Source of the DNA: Lysinibacillus sp. PLM2
GTDB taxonomy: Bacteria > Bacillota > Bacilli > Bacillales_A > Planococcaceae
Assembly: GCA_023168345.1 (NCBI GenBank)
Contig: AP025689.1
Coordinates: forward strand, 1,176,001 to 1,240,000
DNA: 64,000 nt
Reading direction: 5' to 3'
Of this stretch, positions 35,598 through 44,322 are shown piece by piece (position 1 is the stretch's first letter; every line of letters begins with the position of its first letter). The notes under the pieces were generated by a model, which was given only the letters and a program-made list of their open reading frames with translations, was not told the DNA's origin and made no database searches. A program made the translations under genes and the position numbers.

Positions 35598-36515
35598 TTA
35601 AATTAAAAAGATAAAATAATAAAGTGCGGGTATTAATATAGTTAGCAAGACTCGCACCATCGCATATGCCTTTAAAGAAATATGTTCCCCTTTAGCAATA
35701 ACAGCCACCTGCATATGAATACTAAAGCTTTGAGTAGTTAAAAAAGTGGCGAGCAGTACATAAAGTATAGCTGTTTCATTTGAAAATAATTGACCAGCTA
35801 TTTGTAATCCATTGGTCATTTCTAATGTTGCTGCAGTTGCAAGTAAGAAATTATTATGTACATGCGGAAAGAAATTTGATATTGAATGCATGACAACTGT
35901 ATAAATCGTAGTGAAAAATATAATGGTTGAACCGACCACCAAAACAGTAGGGATACTATCCTTAATACTGCTAGTAAAAGGATTTTGGTAGTTTTGTGAA
36001 GTTTGTTGCATCGACAGTTGTTCTGTCGGTAAAGAATCCTTACGAATCATTTTATAAAAAATAATCAAAAGTATAAAAGAAACCACATGATATAGAATTA
36101 AAAATTTCCAGCTAAATGATGTATTATTTAGTATATCGTTACCAACGAAACCTATAACGAATAAAGGGCTTGGACTATGACAAATACTTAAAAGGCCGCT
36201 TGCTTCTTTAGAAGTGATTTGTTTGCTTTTTTTTAAATAGGCAATTGTTGCTGCACCAGTTGGAAAACCTCCAAGAGCACTTATCCCATAAGTTTTAAAG
36301 TATAAGCCGAATTTTGAGATAGAATTATTTTGATTCGGAGTTAAACGGATGAACCATTGTGTTAAGATTAAATATGGCAGAAGGTAAGGAAATAGAGCTT
36401 CCATAAATAATGAAACACCTAGGTCTGTCCCTTCATGAGCCACACCTGGGAAAAGTAAAAGTAAGATAATGAGGCTAATACATATAAACAAATATAGTAA
36501 TGGAATAAGCATCAT
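35598..36515 (-). CDS. ylbJ: Sporulation integral membrane protein YlbJ-like (nucleoside-recognition/Gate domain)
   Basis: 305 residues, about eight transmembrane helices. The GGFPTGAATIAYLKKSKQIT and LLSICHSPSPLFVIGFVG stretches fit the YlbJ/SpmA-type Gate family. YlbJ is needed for heat-resistant spores in B. subtilis and is made in the mother cell. It is about 100 residues shorter than B. subtilis YlbJ (408) and lies on the opposite strand relative to coaD and ylbL, where B. subtilis has all three in one direction. A possible sigma-E -10 (CATATATT, 36568-36561 on the reverse strand) lies about 50 bp upstream but without a good -35. The ribosome-binding site is weak. Confidence 0.8.
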   Translation of the reverse strand: MMLIPLLYLFICISLIILLLLFPGVAHEGTDLGVSLFMEALFPYLLPYLILTQWFIRLTPNQNNSISKFGLYFKTYGISALGGFPTGAATIAYLKKSKQITSKEASGLLSICHSPSPLFVIGFVGNDILNNTSFSWKFLILYHVVSFILLIIFYKMIRKDSLPTEQLSMQQTSQNYQNPFTSSIKDSIPTVLVVGSTIIFFTTIYTVVMHSISNFFPHVHNNFLLATAATLEMTNGLQIAGQLFSNETAILYVLLATFLTTQSFSIHMQVAVIAKGEHISLKAYAMVRVLLTILIPALYYFIFLI

Positions 36516-36540
36516 CTCATTTCATATTTTTTTATTTACA

Positions 36541-36568
36541 TTGACTAAAAATGCTAAACTAATATATG
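36541..36568 (+). promoter_or_regulatory. Possible sigma-A promoter of ylbL
   Basis: TTGACT (36541-36546), 16-bp spacer, TATATG (36563-36568). The -10 is weak (4 of 6). It lies about 55 bp before the ylbL start and overlaps the putative ylbJ promoter on the other strand. Confidence 0.4.
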
Positions 36569-36621
36569 CATGTACAAAAAAAATTAGTCTTTCAATTGTT
36601 ACTTCAGGAGGTGCCAGAACA

Positions 36622-37668
36622 TTGAAGAAAGTACTATACTCAATAATTGTATTATTTGTAGTTGTATTAATTACTAATTATCCTTTGGATTATTACATCA
36701 TGAAACCTGGAAGCGCCTATGATGTTAGTAAATTCGTAAAGGTTCAAGATGGGGATACGAATGATGAAGGAACATTAAATTTAATGACAGTCTCTATGGC
36801 TCAAGCAACACCCCTTACATATGCTTTTGCGTATTTTAATGAGTATCAGGATATTATAGATATTGAGGATGTTAGACAAGAGGAAGAAGATGAAGAAGAA
36901 TATAATGTTAGACAATTGAAGCTAATGTCTGATTCACAATTTAACGCACTATTCATCGCTTTTCAAAAGGCAAACCTTCCATATACGGTTACATACAATG
37001 GGATTACCGTTCTCAATGTATTAGAAGGTGGCGCAGCTGATGGAAAGGTTAAGCCAGGAGATGAGATAGTTGAAATAGACGGTGAAATTATTCATAAAGC
37101 TGAAGATTTAACGGCAAAATTAAACTTAAAGAAGGAAAACGAAGAAGTCCATTTAGTGCTTAGTCGGGATAATCAACTTTTTGATGAAACCATTTTGTTG
37201 AAAGAAATACCAGGTAGTGAAGAACATAAAATCGGTATTGGTATTACATATGCTCAAAGTAAATCGATAAAAACCGAACCAAACGTGAATGTGGATGCAG
37301 AAGATATTGGAGGTCCTTCAGCAGGATTAATGTTTACTCTAGAAATATTGAATCAATTGCTTGAGGAAGATATCTCAAAAGGATATTTAATTGCTGGAAC
37401 TGGTGAAATGAATGAGGATGGCACTGTAGGGAGAATTGGTGGTATCGAAAAGAAAGTAGTAGCTGCACATGAAGATGGGATGGAAATTTTCTTTGCACCT
37501 GATGATGAAATAACAGATGCAATGCTAAAAATAAATCCAACGTTACAATCTAACTATGATTTAGCTGTAACAACTGCAAAAAAAATAGGAACAAAGATGA
37601 AAATTGTTCCTGTGAAAACTATTGATGATGCGTTGGACTATTTAGAAAATCTTCCTGAAAAACATTAA
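36622..37668 (+). CDS. ylbL: SepM/YlbL-family PDZ and Lon-like serine protease
   Basis: 348 residues: an N-terminal transmembrane anchor (4-24), a PDZ domain (about 125-195, with VLEGGAADGKVKPGDEIVEIDG) and a C-terminal Lon-type proteolytic domain with the Ser-Lys dyad (DIGGPSAGL with Ser233, GGIEKKVVAA with Lys278). The B. subtilis homologue YlbL helps degrade the division inhibitor YneA after DNA damage; SepM processes a competence pheromone in streptococci. TTG 36622 has AGGAGG upstream and matches the family length. Its stop overlaps that of the convergent tmcAL. Confidence 0.93.
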   Translation: MKKVLYSIIVLFVVVLITNYPLDYYIMKPGSAYDVSKFVKVQDGDTNDEGTLNLMTVSMAQATPLTYAFAYFNEYQDIIDIEDVRQEEEDEEEYNVRQLKLMSDSQFNALFIAFQKANLPYTVTYNGITVLNVLEGGAADGKVKPGDEIVEIDGEIIHKAEDLTAKLNLKKENEEVHLVLSRDNQLFDETILLKEIPGSEEHKIGIGITYAQSKSIKTEPNVNVDAEDIGGPSAGLMFTLEILNQLLEEDISKGYLIAGTGEMNEDGTVGRIGGIEKKVVAAHEDGMEIFFAPDDEITDAMLKINPTLQSNYDLAVTTAKKIGTKMKIVPVKTIDDALDYLENLPEKH

Positions 37669-38885
37669 GTTAAAGCAATAAATCGAATAGGCGGAGTTTG
37701 AAAATCTTCGTCTATTTTTTTCTTTGAAAATAGCTGGACACCTTGAGAGTAAATTTCTGTAGCACGTAAGTCTATTTTTAACACTTCATCATTAACGGAT
37801 GCGACGCGACTGATTAACGGTAAATCTAAATCCTTCTTTACTTCTCCTAAATAACGTTGTCCTTTTTCTGACATACCTAATAGGCGAATATATGTAGGAG
37901 AATCTATTCGATGTAATTGCTCCTTCGTTATTCCAGTGAAAATGTGTGTTAACATTCTTTGAAGCCTTGTCCAAGTATATCGTTTTGATTTGATATGATT
38001 CATAAATTCAGAAAAGGAATCACTTTTTTTTGCATATTTAATCAAAGCAAATTCGATGCCTTCTGATACATCGGCAAATTGAGTTAAATCACTCGGCAAA
38101 TAACGAGTAATGCTAAATCGTAGAAGTGGCCAAAAGGATTCCCATTGCACAAATTGGTTATGCTGTTTTAGCCAATCCTGTAAATGTAAGAATGTAGCTT
38201 GAGGTACATAATTTTTAATATCTACTATAGATCCTTTTTCAAAGATTTCTTTTCGTATACCAGTGGCACTGGCGATATTTGTATTCGAATTGATGCTTTC
38301 ATGATATCCCGCTTTGACTCGTTGGATTGTGACTGGCTTAATTGTAGATTTTAAGGTATAAACGGCTTCAATATAGTGGTATCCTAAAATATTGTTTGGC
38401 TGTGATAAATCAATGTATAATCGATATTGTTTTTGTTTAAGTTGTTCATATGCTTCATATAAACTTTTAGGATAACTTAATCCCTTTGACACAAAATATT
38501 TAATAAGTTCATTATATTCCTGTCGATAGTCTTGAAGTAATGTATAGGTATTATGAAAAGGTTCGATGTTTCCTTCTTCACTGCCAAAAGCAAAGGATTG
38601 GCATTTCATAGCAGATAACAGTTGTATAGCACCTTTTGCAAAAAGCTCTGCTTTAGCGGTACTAAAAATATAAGGAAGTTCAATGACGATGTCTACACCA
38701 TTTTGTAATGCCATTTTTGTACGATGCCATTTATCAACAAGAGCAGGTTCACCTCTTTGCAGAAAATGGCCGCTCATTACAGCTATCACCACATCTGCAC
38801 CTGTTTGCTTTTTTGATTGTTCGATATGATAAAAATGACCGTTATGAAAAGGATTATATTCAACTACAACACCAACAGCTTGCAT
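37665..38885 (-). CDS. tmcAL: tRNA(Met) cytidine acetate ligase TmcAL (YlbM)
   Basis: 406 residues. The HxGH nucleotidylyltransferase region VVEYNPFHNGHFYHIEQSK opens the protein, followed by VIAVMSGHFLQRGEPALVDKWHRTKMAL and the ASATGIRKEI signature. TmcAL uses acetate and ATP to acetylate C34 of elongator tRNA-Met in B. subtilis. Ribosome-binding site AGGAGTG. It is convergent with ylbL and the two coding regions overlap by four bases, leaving no room for a terminator between them. Confidence 0.94.
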   Translation of the reverse strand: MQAVGVVVEYNPFHNGHFYHIEQSKKQTGADVVIAVMSGHFLQRGEPALVDKWHRTKMALQNGVDIVIELPYIFSTAKAELFAKGAIQLLSAMKCQSFAFGSEEGNIEPFHNTYTLLQDYRQEYNELIKYFVSKGLSYPKSLYEAYEQLKQKQYRLYIDLSQPNNILGYHYIEAVYTLKSTIKPVTIQRVKAGYHESINSNTNIASATGIRKEIFEKGSIVDIKNYVPQATFLHLQDWLKQHNQFVQWESFWPLLRFSITRYLPSDLTQFADVSEGIEFALIKYAKKSDSFSEFMNHIKSKRYTWTRLQRMLTHIFTGITKEQLHRIDSPTYIRLLGMSEKGQRYLGEVKKDLDLPLISRVASVNDEVLKIDLRATEIYSQGVQLFSKKKIDEDFQTPPIRFIALT

Positions 38886-38957
38886 AAATTAGCACTCCTA
38901 AAAGTCTGAATTATTCAAAGTATAGTATATCTTTTATAATAGTGACAAGAAAATAAC

Positions 38958-38986
38958 TTGACATCTATTTTTTCACATTATATAAT
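38958..38986 (+). promoter_or_regulatory. Consensus sigma-A promoter of ylbN-rpmF
   Basis: TTGACA (38958-38963), 17-bp spacer, TATAAT (38981-38986): both hexamers and the spacing are perfect. It is about 30 bp before the ylbN start and is the best vegetative promoter in the window. Confidence 0.9.
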
Positions 38987-39015
38987 CAACATTGTTGTCT
39001 CGAGGTGATTAATGA

Positions 39016-39552
39016 ATGAAATGGTCAATTCATGAATTATCAAAGTATCGCCAAAATGGGATGCCTATTGATACAGTAGTACAGTTAGATGAAGTAAAAA
39101 AACGGAACAATGAAATTCGTCATATTTCACCTGTACATGTAAAAGGGCACTGTACATTCGGTGCATCACAAATGACTTGTCAATTTACAATGACTGCAAC
39201 TTTGACTTTACCATGTGCAAGAACATGGGAGGATGTTGAATTTCCTATTCATGTAGAATCAGTGGAAATCTTTAGCTGGATTGATCCTGAACTACGAGGA
39301 AATGAAGAAGATGAGGATATCCATTATGTTGATGGAGAAGTCATCGATCTGAAGCCAGTATTAGAAGAATTAGTTCTTCTTGAGATTCCGATGCAAGTGT
39401 TTAAAGAAGGTTCTGAAGGACAAGTGCAAGGCGGGAAAAACTGGAGTTATTCAACAGATGAAGATATTGCACGTCAGAAGGAAAATGACGAACAAAAAGT
39501 GGATCCAAGACTAGCTGATTTAGCTAAGTATTTTGATCAAACAGATGAATAG
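39016..39552 (+). CDS. ylbN: YceD/YlbN family protein (DUF177)
   Basis: 178 residues with the DUF177 core, including LTLPCARTWEDVEFPIHVESVEIF and the acidic C-terminal half with DLKPVLEELVLLEIPM. In most bacteria this gene stands before rpmF, as here (24 bp apart); in E. coli and plants YceD/DUF177 affects 23S rRNA accumulation. GAGGTGATT precedes the ATG. It shares a consensus promoter and a terminator with rpmF. Confidence 0.93.
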   Translation: MKWSIHELSKYRQNGMPIDTVVQLDEVKKRNNEIRHISPVHVKGHCTFGASQMTCQFTMTATLTLPCARTWEDVEFPIHVESVEIFSWIDPELRGNEEDEDIHYVDGEVIDLKPVLEELVLLEIPMQVFKEGSEGQVQGGKNWSYSTDEDIARQKENDEQKVDPRLADLAKYFDQTDE

Positions 39553-39576
39553 ATAATCTGTAAGGAGGTGCCAATA

Positions 39577-39750
39577 ATGGCTGTACCATTTAGAAGAACT
39601 TCTAAAACTGCTAAAAGAAAGCGTCGTACGCATTTCAAATTATCTGTACCTGGTATGATAGCTTGCCCAAACTGTGGTGAAGCAACTTTATCTCACCACG
39701 TTTGTAAATCTTGCGGACACTATAAAGGTAAAGAAGTAGTTAGCAAATAA
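39577..39750 (+). CDS. rpmF: 50S ribosomal protein L32
   Basis: 57 residues. Opening [19 protein letters not shown] is the L32 signature, and the four cysteines (CPNC, CKSC) mark the zinc-binding form. ATG 39577 follows TAAGGAGGTG; a GTG nine bases earlier overlaps that site. Co-transcribed with ylbN and closed by a strong terminator. Confidence 0.97.
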   Translation: MAVPFRRTSKTAKRKRRTHFKLSVPGMIACPNCGEATLSHHVCKSCGHYKGKEVVSK

Positions 39751-39784
39751 TTTTTGAGCTTGTTCGAAAAAGCTCTGACACAAT

Positions 39785-39826
39785 AAAAGGCTAATAGAGA
39801 GGCCATGGCTCTCTATTAGCCTTTTT
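39785..39826 (+). terminator. Terminator of ylbN-rpmF
   Basis: A perfect 17-bp stem AAAAGGCTAATAGAGAG (39785-39801) with 39809-39825, loop GCCATGG, T-run. Confidence 0.95.
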
Positions 39827-39939
39827 AATTTACCAAAGAGTTTTACATTATCTTGTCAAAACAAAACGACTGTTTTACTATAAAAACCAAAAGGGCTATA
39901 TTATGGGAACGTAATTAGAAAAAAGGGGAGTTATTTGTT

Positions 39940-40704
39940 TTGAATTATTCAATTGAAAATACAGATGGGATCTTAACGTTTACGATTACTAGAGAAGAAA
40001 AAAGAAATGCAATTAATGACGAAGTAATGGATGGTTTTAAGGAAGTTATTACATACATTCAAACTCATAATGATGTACGATTTTTAGTCATTACTGGAAG
40101 TGGAGATAAAGCCTTCTGTTCAGGTGGTGACCTGTCAGAATTTCATAAGCTTCAAACAGAACAGGAAGCTTTTGGTATGTTAAGTAAGATGGGTGATATT
40201 TTATATGAGCTTGCAACACTTCCAGTTCCAACAATTGCTCTTATTAATGGTACTGCAGTTGGAGGGGGCTGTGAAATTGCGACTGCATGTGATTTTCGAA
40301 TAGTGGCAACTCATGCAAAATGTGGTTTTATACAAGGAACATTAGGAATTACGAGTGGCTGGGGTGGAGGTACATACTTGTTCGAAAGTGGTATAAAACA
40401 CGATTACGCATTAAAAATGTTAATTGACGCAACGACTTATGAAGCAAGAAAATTATATGAGATTGGTTGGGCAACAAGAGTTTTCGAAGGTGATAAGAAT
40501 GTTGCATTGAAAGAGTTTATTAGTAATATGGAAAAAATCCATCCATCTGTGCATAATGCCTATAAACAAATAAAACTTAGAAGCTGGAATGAGAAAAATA
40601 TGTACAACAGAGTATTAGAAGAAATAAAACTATGTGCAAAAATGTGGGAAAGTGAAGCCCATAATGAAGCGGTAAATCGCTTCTTAAATAAGTCTAATAA
40701 CTAA
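39940..40704 (+). CDS. Enoyl-CoA hydratase/isomerase (crotonase) family protein
   Basis: 254 residues, crotonase fold. Oxyanion-hole motifs AFCSGGDLSEF (about residue 61) and GTAVGGGCEIATACDFRI (about 105) are present. Where true hydratases have a catalytic glutamate, this protein reads CGFIQGTLGITSGWGGGTYL; the W-G-G after the LGI is reminiscent of ethylmalonyl/methylmalonyl-CoA decarboxylases (ECHDC1, MmcD) rather than hydratases. A decarboxylase or repair role is therefore a possibility, not shown. TTG start with AAAAGGGGAG upstream. It is followed by its own terminator and then by gerR. Confidence 0.85.
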   Translation: MNYSIENTDGILTFTITREEKRNAINDEVMDGFKEVITYIQTHNDVRFLVITGSGDKAFCSGGDLSEFHKLQTEQEAFGMLSKMGDILYELATLPVPTIALINGTAVGGGCEIATACDFRIVATHAKCGFIQGTLGITSGWGGGTYLFESGIKHDYALKMLIDATTYEARKLYEIGWATRVFEGDKNVALKEFISNMEKIHPSVHNAYKQIKLRSWNEKNMYNRVLEEIKLCAKMWESEAHNEAVNRFLNKSNN

Positions 40705-40736
40705 TAATATTTTTATTTCAAAATAAAGATTTAAAT

Positions 40737-40779
40737 AAAAATAGGTCGTAACATTTTTTTATGTTACGACCTATTTTTT
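40737..40779 (+). terminator. Terminator of the crotonase-family gene
   Basis: A perfect 17-bp stem AAAATAGGTCGTAACAT (40737-40753) with 40761-40777, ending in T residues. Confidence 0.92.
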
Positions 40780-40792
40780 ATAAGTACTTCTA

Positions 40793-40822
40793 TTCTATTT
40801 AATCTCTTTATGTGCATATAGT
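40793..40822 (+). promoter_or_regulatory. Sigma-E-like promoter of gerR
   Basis: TTCTATTT (40793-40800), 14-bp spacer and CATATAGT (40815-40822), close to the sigma-E consensus KMATATTT / CATACAnT. B. subtilis gerR (ylbO) belongs to the sigma-E regulon. Confidence 0.55.
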
Positions 40823-40847
40823 AGTAAAAAATGTGAGGTGATAGAAA

Positions 40848-41231
40848 GTGGAAGGGAAAAGAAGAAAAGATCAATGGACAGCTGCTGATGATGAAAAATT
40901 AGCTGAAATTGTTATAAGTGCTGTTCAAAATGGAAAAACACAATTAGAAGCATTTGCTGAAGCTGCTAATGTTTTAAACCGTACAAAACAAGCATGTGGT
41001 TTCCGCTGGAATAAAACATTACGTAGTCAATACGGGCAAATGCTTAATAGCGTTAGAAAACGACCAAAACAATTAATGAGAAGCCATTTAAAGCTTGCAC
41101 TTAATAGTTTTGATGAATTAACGGAAGCTTATAATGAATTAGAGATTAAATATAGAGAGCTGCAATCTGAGCATGACAAACTCATCAAATGGCTAAATCA
41201 AGGTGTGAACTTTCTGGAACACCAAAAATAA
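40848..41231 (+). CDS. gerR: RsfA-family sporulation transcription regulator GerR (YlbO)
   Basis: 127 residues. An N-terminal Myb/SANT-like DNA-binding domain (about 5-55, KDQWTAADDEKLAEIV and QACGFRWNKTLR) and a C-terminal helix with coiled-coil pattern (about 85-125). This is the RsfA/GerR family; GerR is the mother-cell regulator that adjusts late sigma-E genes in B. subtilis, and its gene follows rpmF there. It is shorter than the B. subtilis protein. GTG start with GAGGTGAT upstream. Confidence 0.85.
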   Translation: MEGKRRKDQWTAADDEKLAEIVISAVQNGKTQLEAFAEAANVLNRTKQACGFRWNKTLRSQYGQMLNSVRKRPKQLMRSHLKLALNSFDELTEAYNELEIKYRELQSEHDKLIKWLNQGVNFLEHQK

Positions 41232-41327
41232 TTACGAGAACTAAATCTATAAACAATTAATTCGACAAAATATCGGTTTCATCTATTTATTTTAAAGTGA
41301 TTTACAAAAGGGGTGAAGCAAGTACGA

Positions 41328-42860
41328 ATGAAAATTTATAATGACATATTAGCTAGAAAAGAAGAAAAAATAAAATTAGGTGGCCATTTAAAGTATCACG
41401 AAAAATTAAAAGAAACAGGTAAATTATTTGTACGTGATCGCCTCTCTTACTTATTCGATAATGGGGAATATGAGGAAGATGGGAAATATGCAAATTGTAT
41501 AAATGAAGATTTACCAGCAGATGGGGTTGTCTGTGCAATTGGTAAAGTAAATGGAAAAACAGTTTGTGTAATGGCTAATGATTCTACAGTAAAAGCTGGC
41601 TCTTGGGGTGTCCATACAGTAGAAAAGATTATTCGCATTCAAGAAACTGCTGAAAAATTACAAGTACCACTACTTTATTTAGTAGATTCTGCAGGTGCAC
41701 GTATAACTGATCAATTAGCGATGTTTCCAGGTAGACGAGGCGCAGGAAGAATATTTCACAATCAAATTAGATTAAGCGGAATCATACCTCAGGTTTGTAT
41801 TTTATTTGGCCCTTCTGCTGCAGGTGGAGCATATATTCCGGCGTTCTGTGATATTGTCATCATGGTCGATGGAAATGCCTCTATGTATTTAGGTTCACCA
41901 AGAATGGCAGAAAAGGTTATTGGTGAAAAAGTTTCCCTAGAGGAAATGGGCGGGGCTAAAATGCATTGTACAATTAGTGGCTGTGGTGATGTTCTAGCTG
42001 ATTCAGAGCATCAAGCCATTGACTATGCAAAACAATACTTAAGTTATTTTGGTTCTAACTTTAATGAACTACCTAAGCCTATCACTCCAAAGGCACCGGC
42101 ATCCACTTGTTCACTAGAGGATGTTATTCCTGAAAATCAAAACATCCCTTTTGATATGTATGATTTGATTAAGGGAATTGTTGATGAGGGGAGTATATTT
42201 GAAATAAAGAAATTATTTGCCCAAGAGATCATTACCTGCTTATCTCGAATTGACGGGAAAGTTGTTGGGATTGTTGCAAACCAACCAAAGGTAAAAGGTG
42301 GCGTATTGTTCGTCGATTCATCGGATAAAGCGGCGAAGTTTATTCAATTATGTGATGCATTTTCAATCCCACTGTTGTTTTTGGCAGATGTACCTGGCTT
42401 TATGATTGGTACAAAGGTAGAAAAAGCTGGAATTATCCGCCATGGGGCAAAATTTATTTCTGCCATGAGTATTGCAAGCGTTCCTAAAATTTCCGTTATT
42501 ATTCGAAAAGCATACGGAGCGGGGTTATATGCGATGTGTGGCCCTGCATTTGAGCCGGATGTTTGTATTGCCTTGCCTACAGCTCAAATTGCTGTTATGG
42601 GGCCAGAAGCTGCAGTAAATGCAGTCTATTCTAATAAAATAGAAGCGATAAGCGATTCTAAGGAACGTATGAATTTTGTAAAGGAAAAAATAGCTGAATA
42701 TAAAGACGAGATTGATATATATAAACTTGCATCACAATTAGTAATAGATGAGATTGTTGCACCGAATAAATTAAGATATACATTATGTGAAAGATTAAAA
42801 TACTATTCATCCAAACAAATTTCGTTACCTTCTCGAAAACATCCAGTTTATCCAGTATAA
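41328..42860 (+). CDS. Acyl-CoA carboxylase, carboxyltransferase (beta) subunit
   Basis: 510 residues, full PccB/MmdA-type protein with two crotonase-like halves. Features: LVDSAGARITDQ, FGPSAAGGAYIPAFCDIVIMV, MYLGSPRMAEKVIGE in the first half, then LADVPGFMIGTKVEKAGIIRHGAK and the GAGLYAMCGPAFEPD / AQIAVMGPEAAVNAVY motifs for acyl-CoA binding. It would transfer carboxyl from biotin to propionyl-, methylcrotonyl- or another acyl-CoA. No biotin carboxylase or biotin-carrier gene is beside it, so partners must be elsewhere. ATG 41328 lies after AAAGGGGTG; a GTG within that site is rejected. Confidence 0.9.
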   Translation: MKIYNDILARKEEKIKLGGHLKYHEKLKETGKLFVRDRLSYLFDNGEYEEDGKYANCINEDLPADGVVCAIGKVNGKTVCVMANDSTVKAGSWGVHTVEKIIRIQETAEKLQVPLLYLVDSAGARITDQLAMFPGRRGAGRIFHNQIRLSGIIPQVCILFGPSAAGGAYIPAFCDIVIMVDGNASMYLGSPRMAEKVIGEKVSLEEMGGAKMHCTISGCGDVLADSEHQAIDYAKQYLSYFGSNFNELPKPITPKAPASTCSLEDVIPENQNIPFDMYDLIKGIVDEGSIFEIKKLFAQEIITCLSRIDGKVVGIVANQPKVKGGVLFVDSSDKAAKFIQLCDAFSIPLLFLADVPGFMIGTKVEKAGIIRHGAKFISAMSIASVPKISVIIRKAYGAGLYAMCGPAFEPDVCIALPTAQIAVMGPEAAVNAVYSNKIEAISDSKERMNFVKEKIAEYKDEIDIYKLASQLVIDEIVAPNKLRYTLCERLKYYSSKQISLPSRKHPVYPV

Positions 42861-42875
42861 TGTAATATAGAAAAT

Positions 42876-42902
42876 AAAGGTCTGCCATTAGGTAGGCCTT
42901 TT
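42876..42902 (+). terminator. Terminator of the carboxyltransferase gene
   Basis: An 11-bp stem AAAGGTCTGCC (42876-42886) with 42891-42901, two G-T wobbles, short T-run. Confidence 0.7.
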
Positions 42903-42925
42903 CATTTAGTGAAGGTGAGTGGATA

Positions 42926-43822
42926 ATGGAAGTAGTTGTAATCGGTGCAGGGGCTGTTGGTATGCTTGTAGCTAGTTTTTTAAACGATAAACACCAGGTT
43001 ACTTTAGTCGTTAGAAGAGAAGAACAGGCTAATCAAATCAATCAAAAGGGTCTTACTCGTATTAATATAAATGAAACAGCTAGTAAAACAAATCCCATTG
43101 CAACAACGAGGCTGCAAGTGCCAGAAAAGGCAGTTGTACTTGTTGCGTTAAAATACGGACAATTACATAAGGTATATCCGTTTTTAAAAGAAATGAATCC
43201 TGGAACACCCATCCTTTTCTTACAGAACGGATTAGCCCATTATGAAGAAGCGTTACATTTACCACAGCGACATCTTGCATTTTCATCATGTCAATTTGGT
43301 GCTCAAAAAGAAAATGATACAACGGTTGTGCATAGAGGAATTGGTATTTTAAAATTAGCGGTTGAGCGCGGTAGTAAAGAAACCTTTGAATTGTTTAAAG
43401 ATATAAATCAAGAGCTGTTTCCAGTAGAATATGTAAAAAATGCAGAACAAATGCTCTTTGAAAAGGCATTATTAAATAGCTTTATCAATCCATTAACAGC
43501 CATACTAAATGTCAAAAATGGATTTTTAGTTGAAAATGTCAATACTTTACAGCTATTAGAGCAAATGTACGAGGAATTAAAGAGTGCATTTCCATTAGAA
43601 ATGGATAAGTTTACATTTGAAGAAGTAAAAAATTTAAGTAAGAAAACTGCTCAAAATACGTCTTCTATGTTAGCTGATATATCAAATGCTCGACTAACTG
43701 AAGTAGATACGATTGTTGGAGCGATTATTAAAAAGGCAAGTATGAAAGGACATCAGCTGCCGATATTGAAGACATTATACAGCTTAGTGAAAGCATTAGA
43801 GGAGAGAAGTGAGAAAATGTGA
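42926..43822 (+). CDS. panE: 2-Dehydropantoate 2-reductase
   Basis: 298 residues. Rossmann motif VVIGAGAVGMLVASFL for NADPH at the N-terminus, the family LVALKYGQL and LFLQNGLAHYEE stretches, and the C-terminal KALLNSFINPLTAILNVKNG with the catalytic lysine and asparagine. It reduces ketopantoate to pantoate for CoA synthesis. This matches ylbQ/panE of B. subtilis, upstream of bshC. GAAGGTGAG precedes the ATG. The stop overlaps the next gene. Confidence 0.93.
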   Translation: MEVVVIGAGAVGMLVASFLNDKHQVTLVVRREEQANQINQKGLTRININETASKTNPIATTRLQVPEKAVVLVALKYGQLHKVYPFLKEMNPGTPILFLQNGLAHYEEALHLPQRHLAFSSCQFGAQKENDTTVVHRGIGILKLAVERGSKETFELFKDINQELFPVEYVKNAEQMLFEKALLNSFINPLTAILNVKNGFLVENVNTLQLLEQMYEELKSAFPLEMDKFTFEEVKNLSKKTAQNTSSMLADISNARLTEVDTIVGAIIKKASMKGHQLPILKTLYSLVKALEERSEKM

Positions 43823-44214
43823 TTATGATTTTACAATTTTTAATAAGTGTCATTATTATATGTCCAGTTTTACTTTTATTTATCGTTTATTATTTTTGCA
43901 GGAAAAGAAAGATGCGTGAATCAAAAGCATTTGGATGGGCATCTGATGTGACTACCTTTATATTATTCTTTTCTGTACCACTACTTATCTCAAGTTTGTG
44001 GCAACTAAATATAAGTATATATATTATTTGTTTTGCGATAATTATCGCGATGATTTTTACATATTTTGATTGGAAAAAGAAAAAGGAAATCGAGATTTTA
44101 CCATTGCTTAAAAAAATATGGAGATTCTTTTTCCTTTTTTTAATGATTTGTTACATAATTATTTGGATAATTGGAATGCTCCATTATATTATCGTGTATG
44201 TTTTCTATACTTAA
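43819..44214 (+). CDS. Small integral membrane protein, DUF3397-like
   Basis: 131 residues with four strongly hydrophobic helices (about 4-22, 45-60, 64-82, 100-128). Length, topology and its place between panE and bshC fit the DUF3397 family of Bacillales; the assignment rests on this context. Function unknown. The GTG at 43819 overlaps the panE stop by four bases (GTGA), suggesting coupling; an ATG six bases later is the alternative start. Confidence 0.65.
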   Translation: MIMILQFLISVIIICPVLLLFIVYYFCRKRKMRESKAFGWASDVTTFILFFSVPLLISSLWQLNISIYIICFAIIIAMIFTYFDWKKKKEIEILPLLKKIWRFFFLFLMICYIIIWIIGMLHYIIVYVFYT

Positions 44215-44322
44215 GCATTTTCTTTTGAAGTGGAGTTAAGAAAGATTACAATATACATTGGAGCAAAATCGAGATAAAAAAATGTTACGAAAAGATTTAA
44301 TTGATAGTAGAGGAGATTATAA

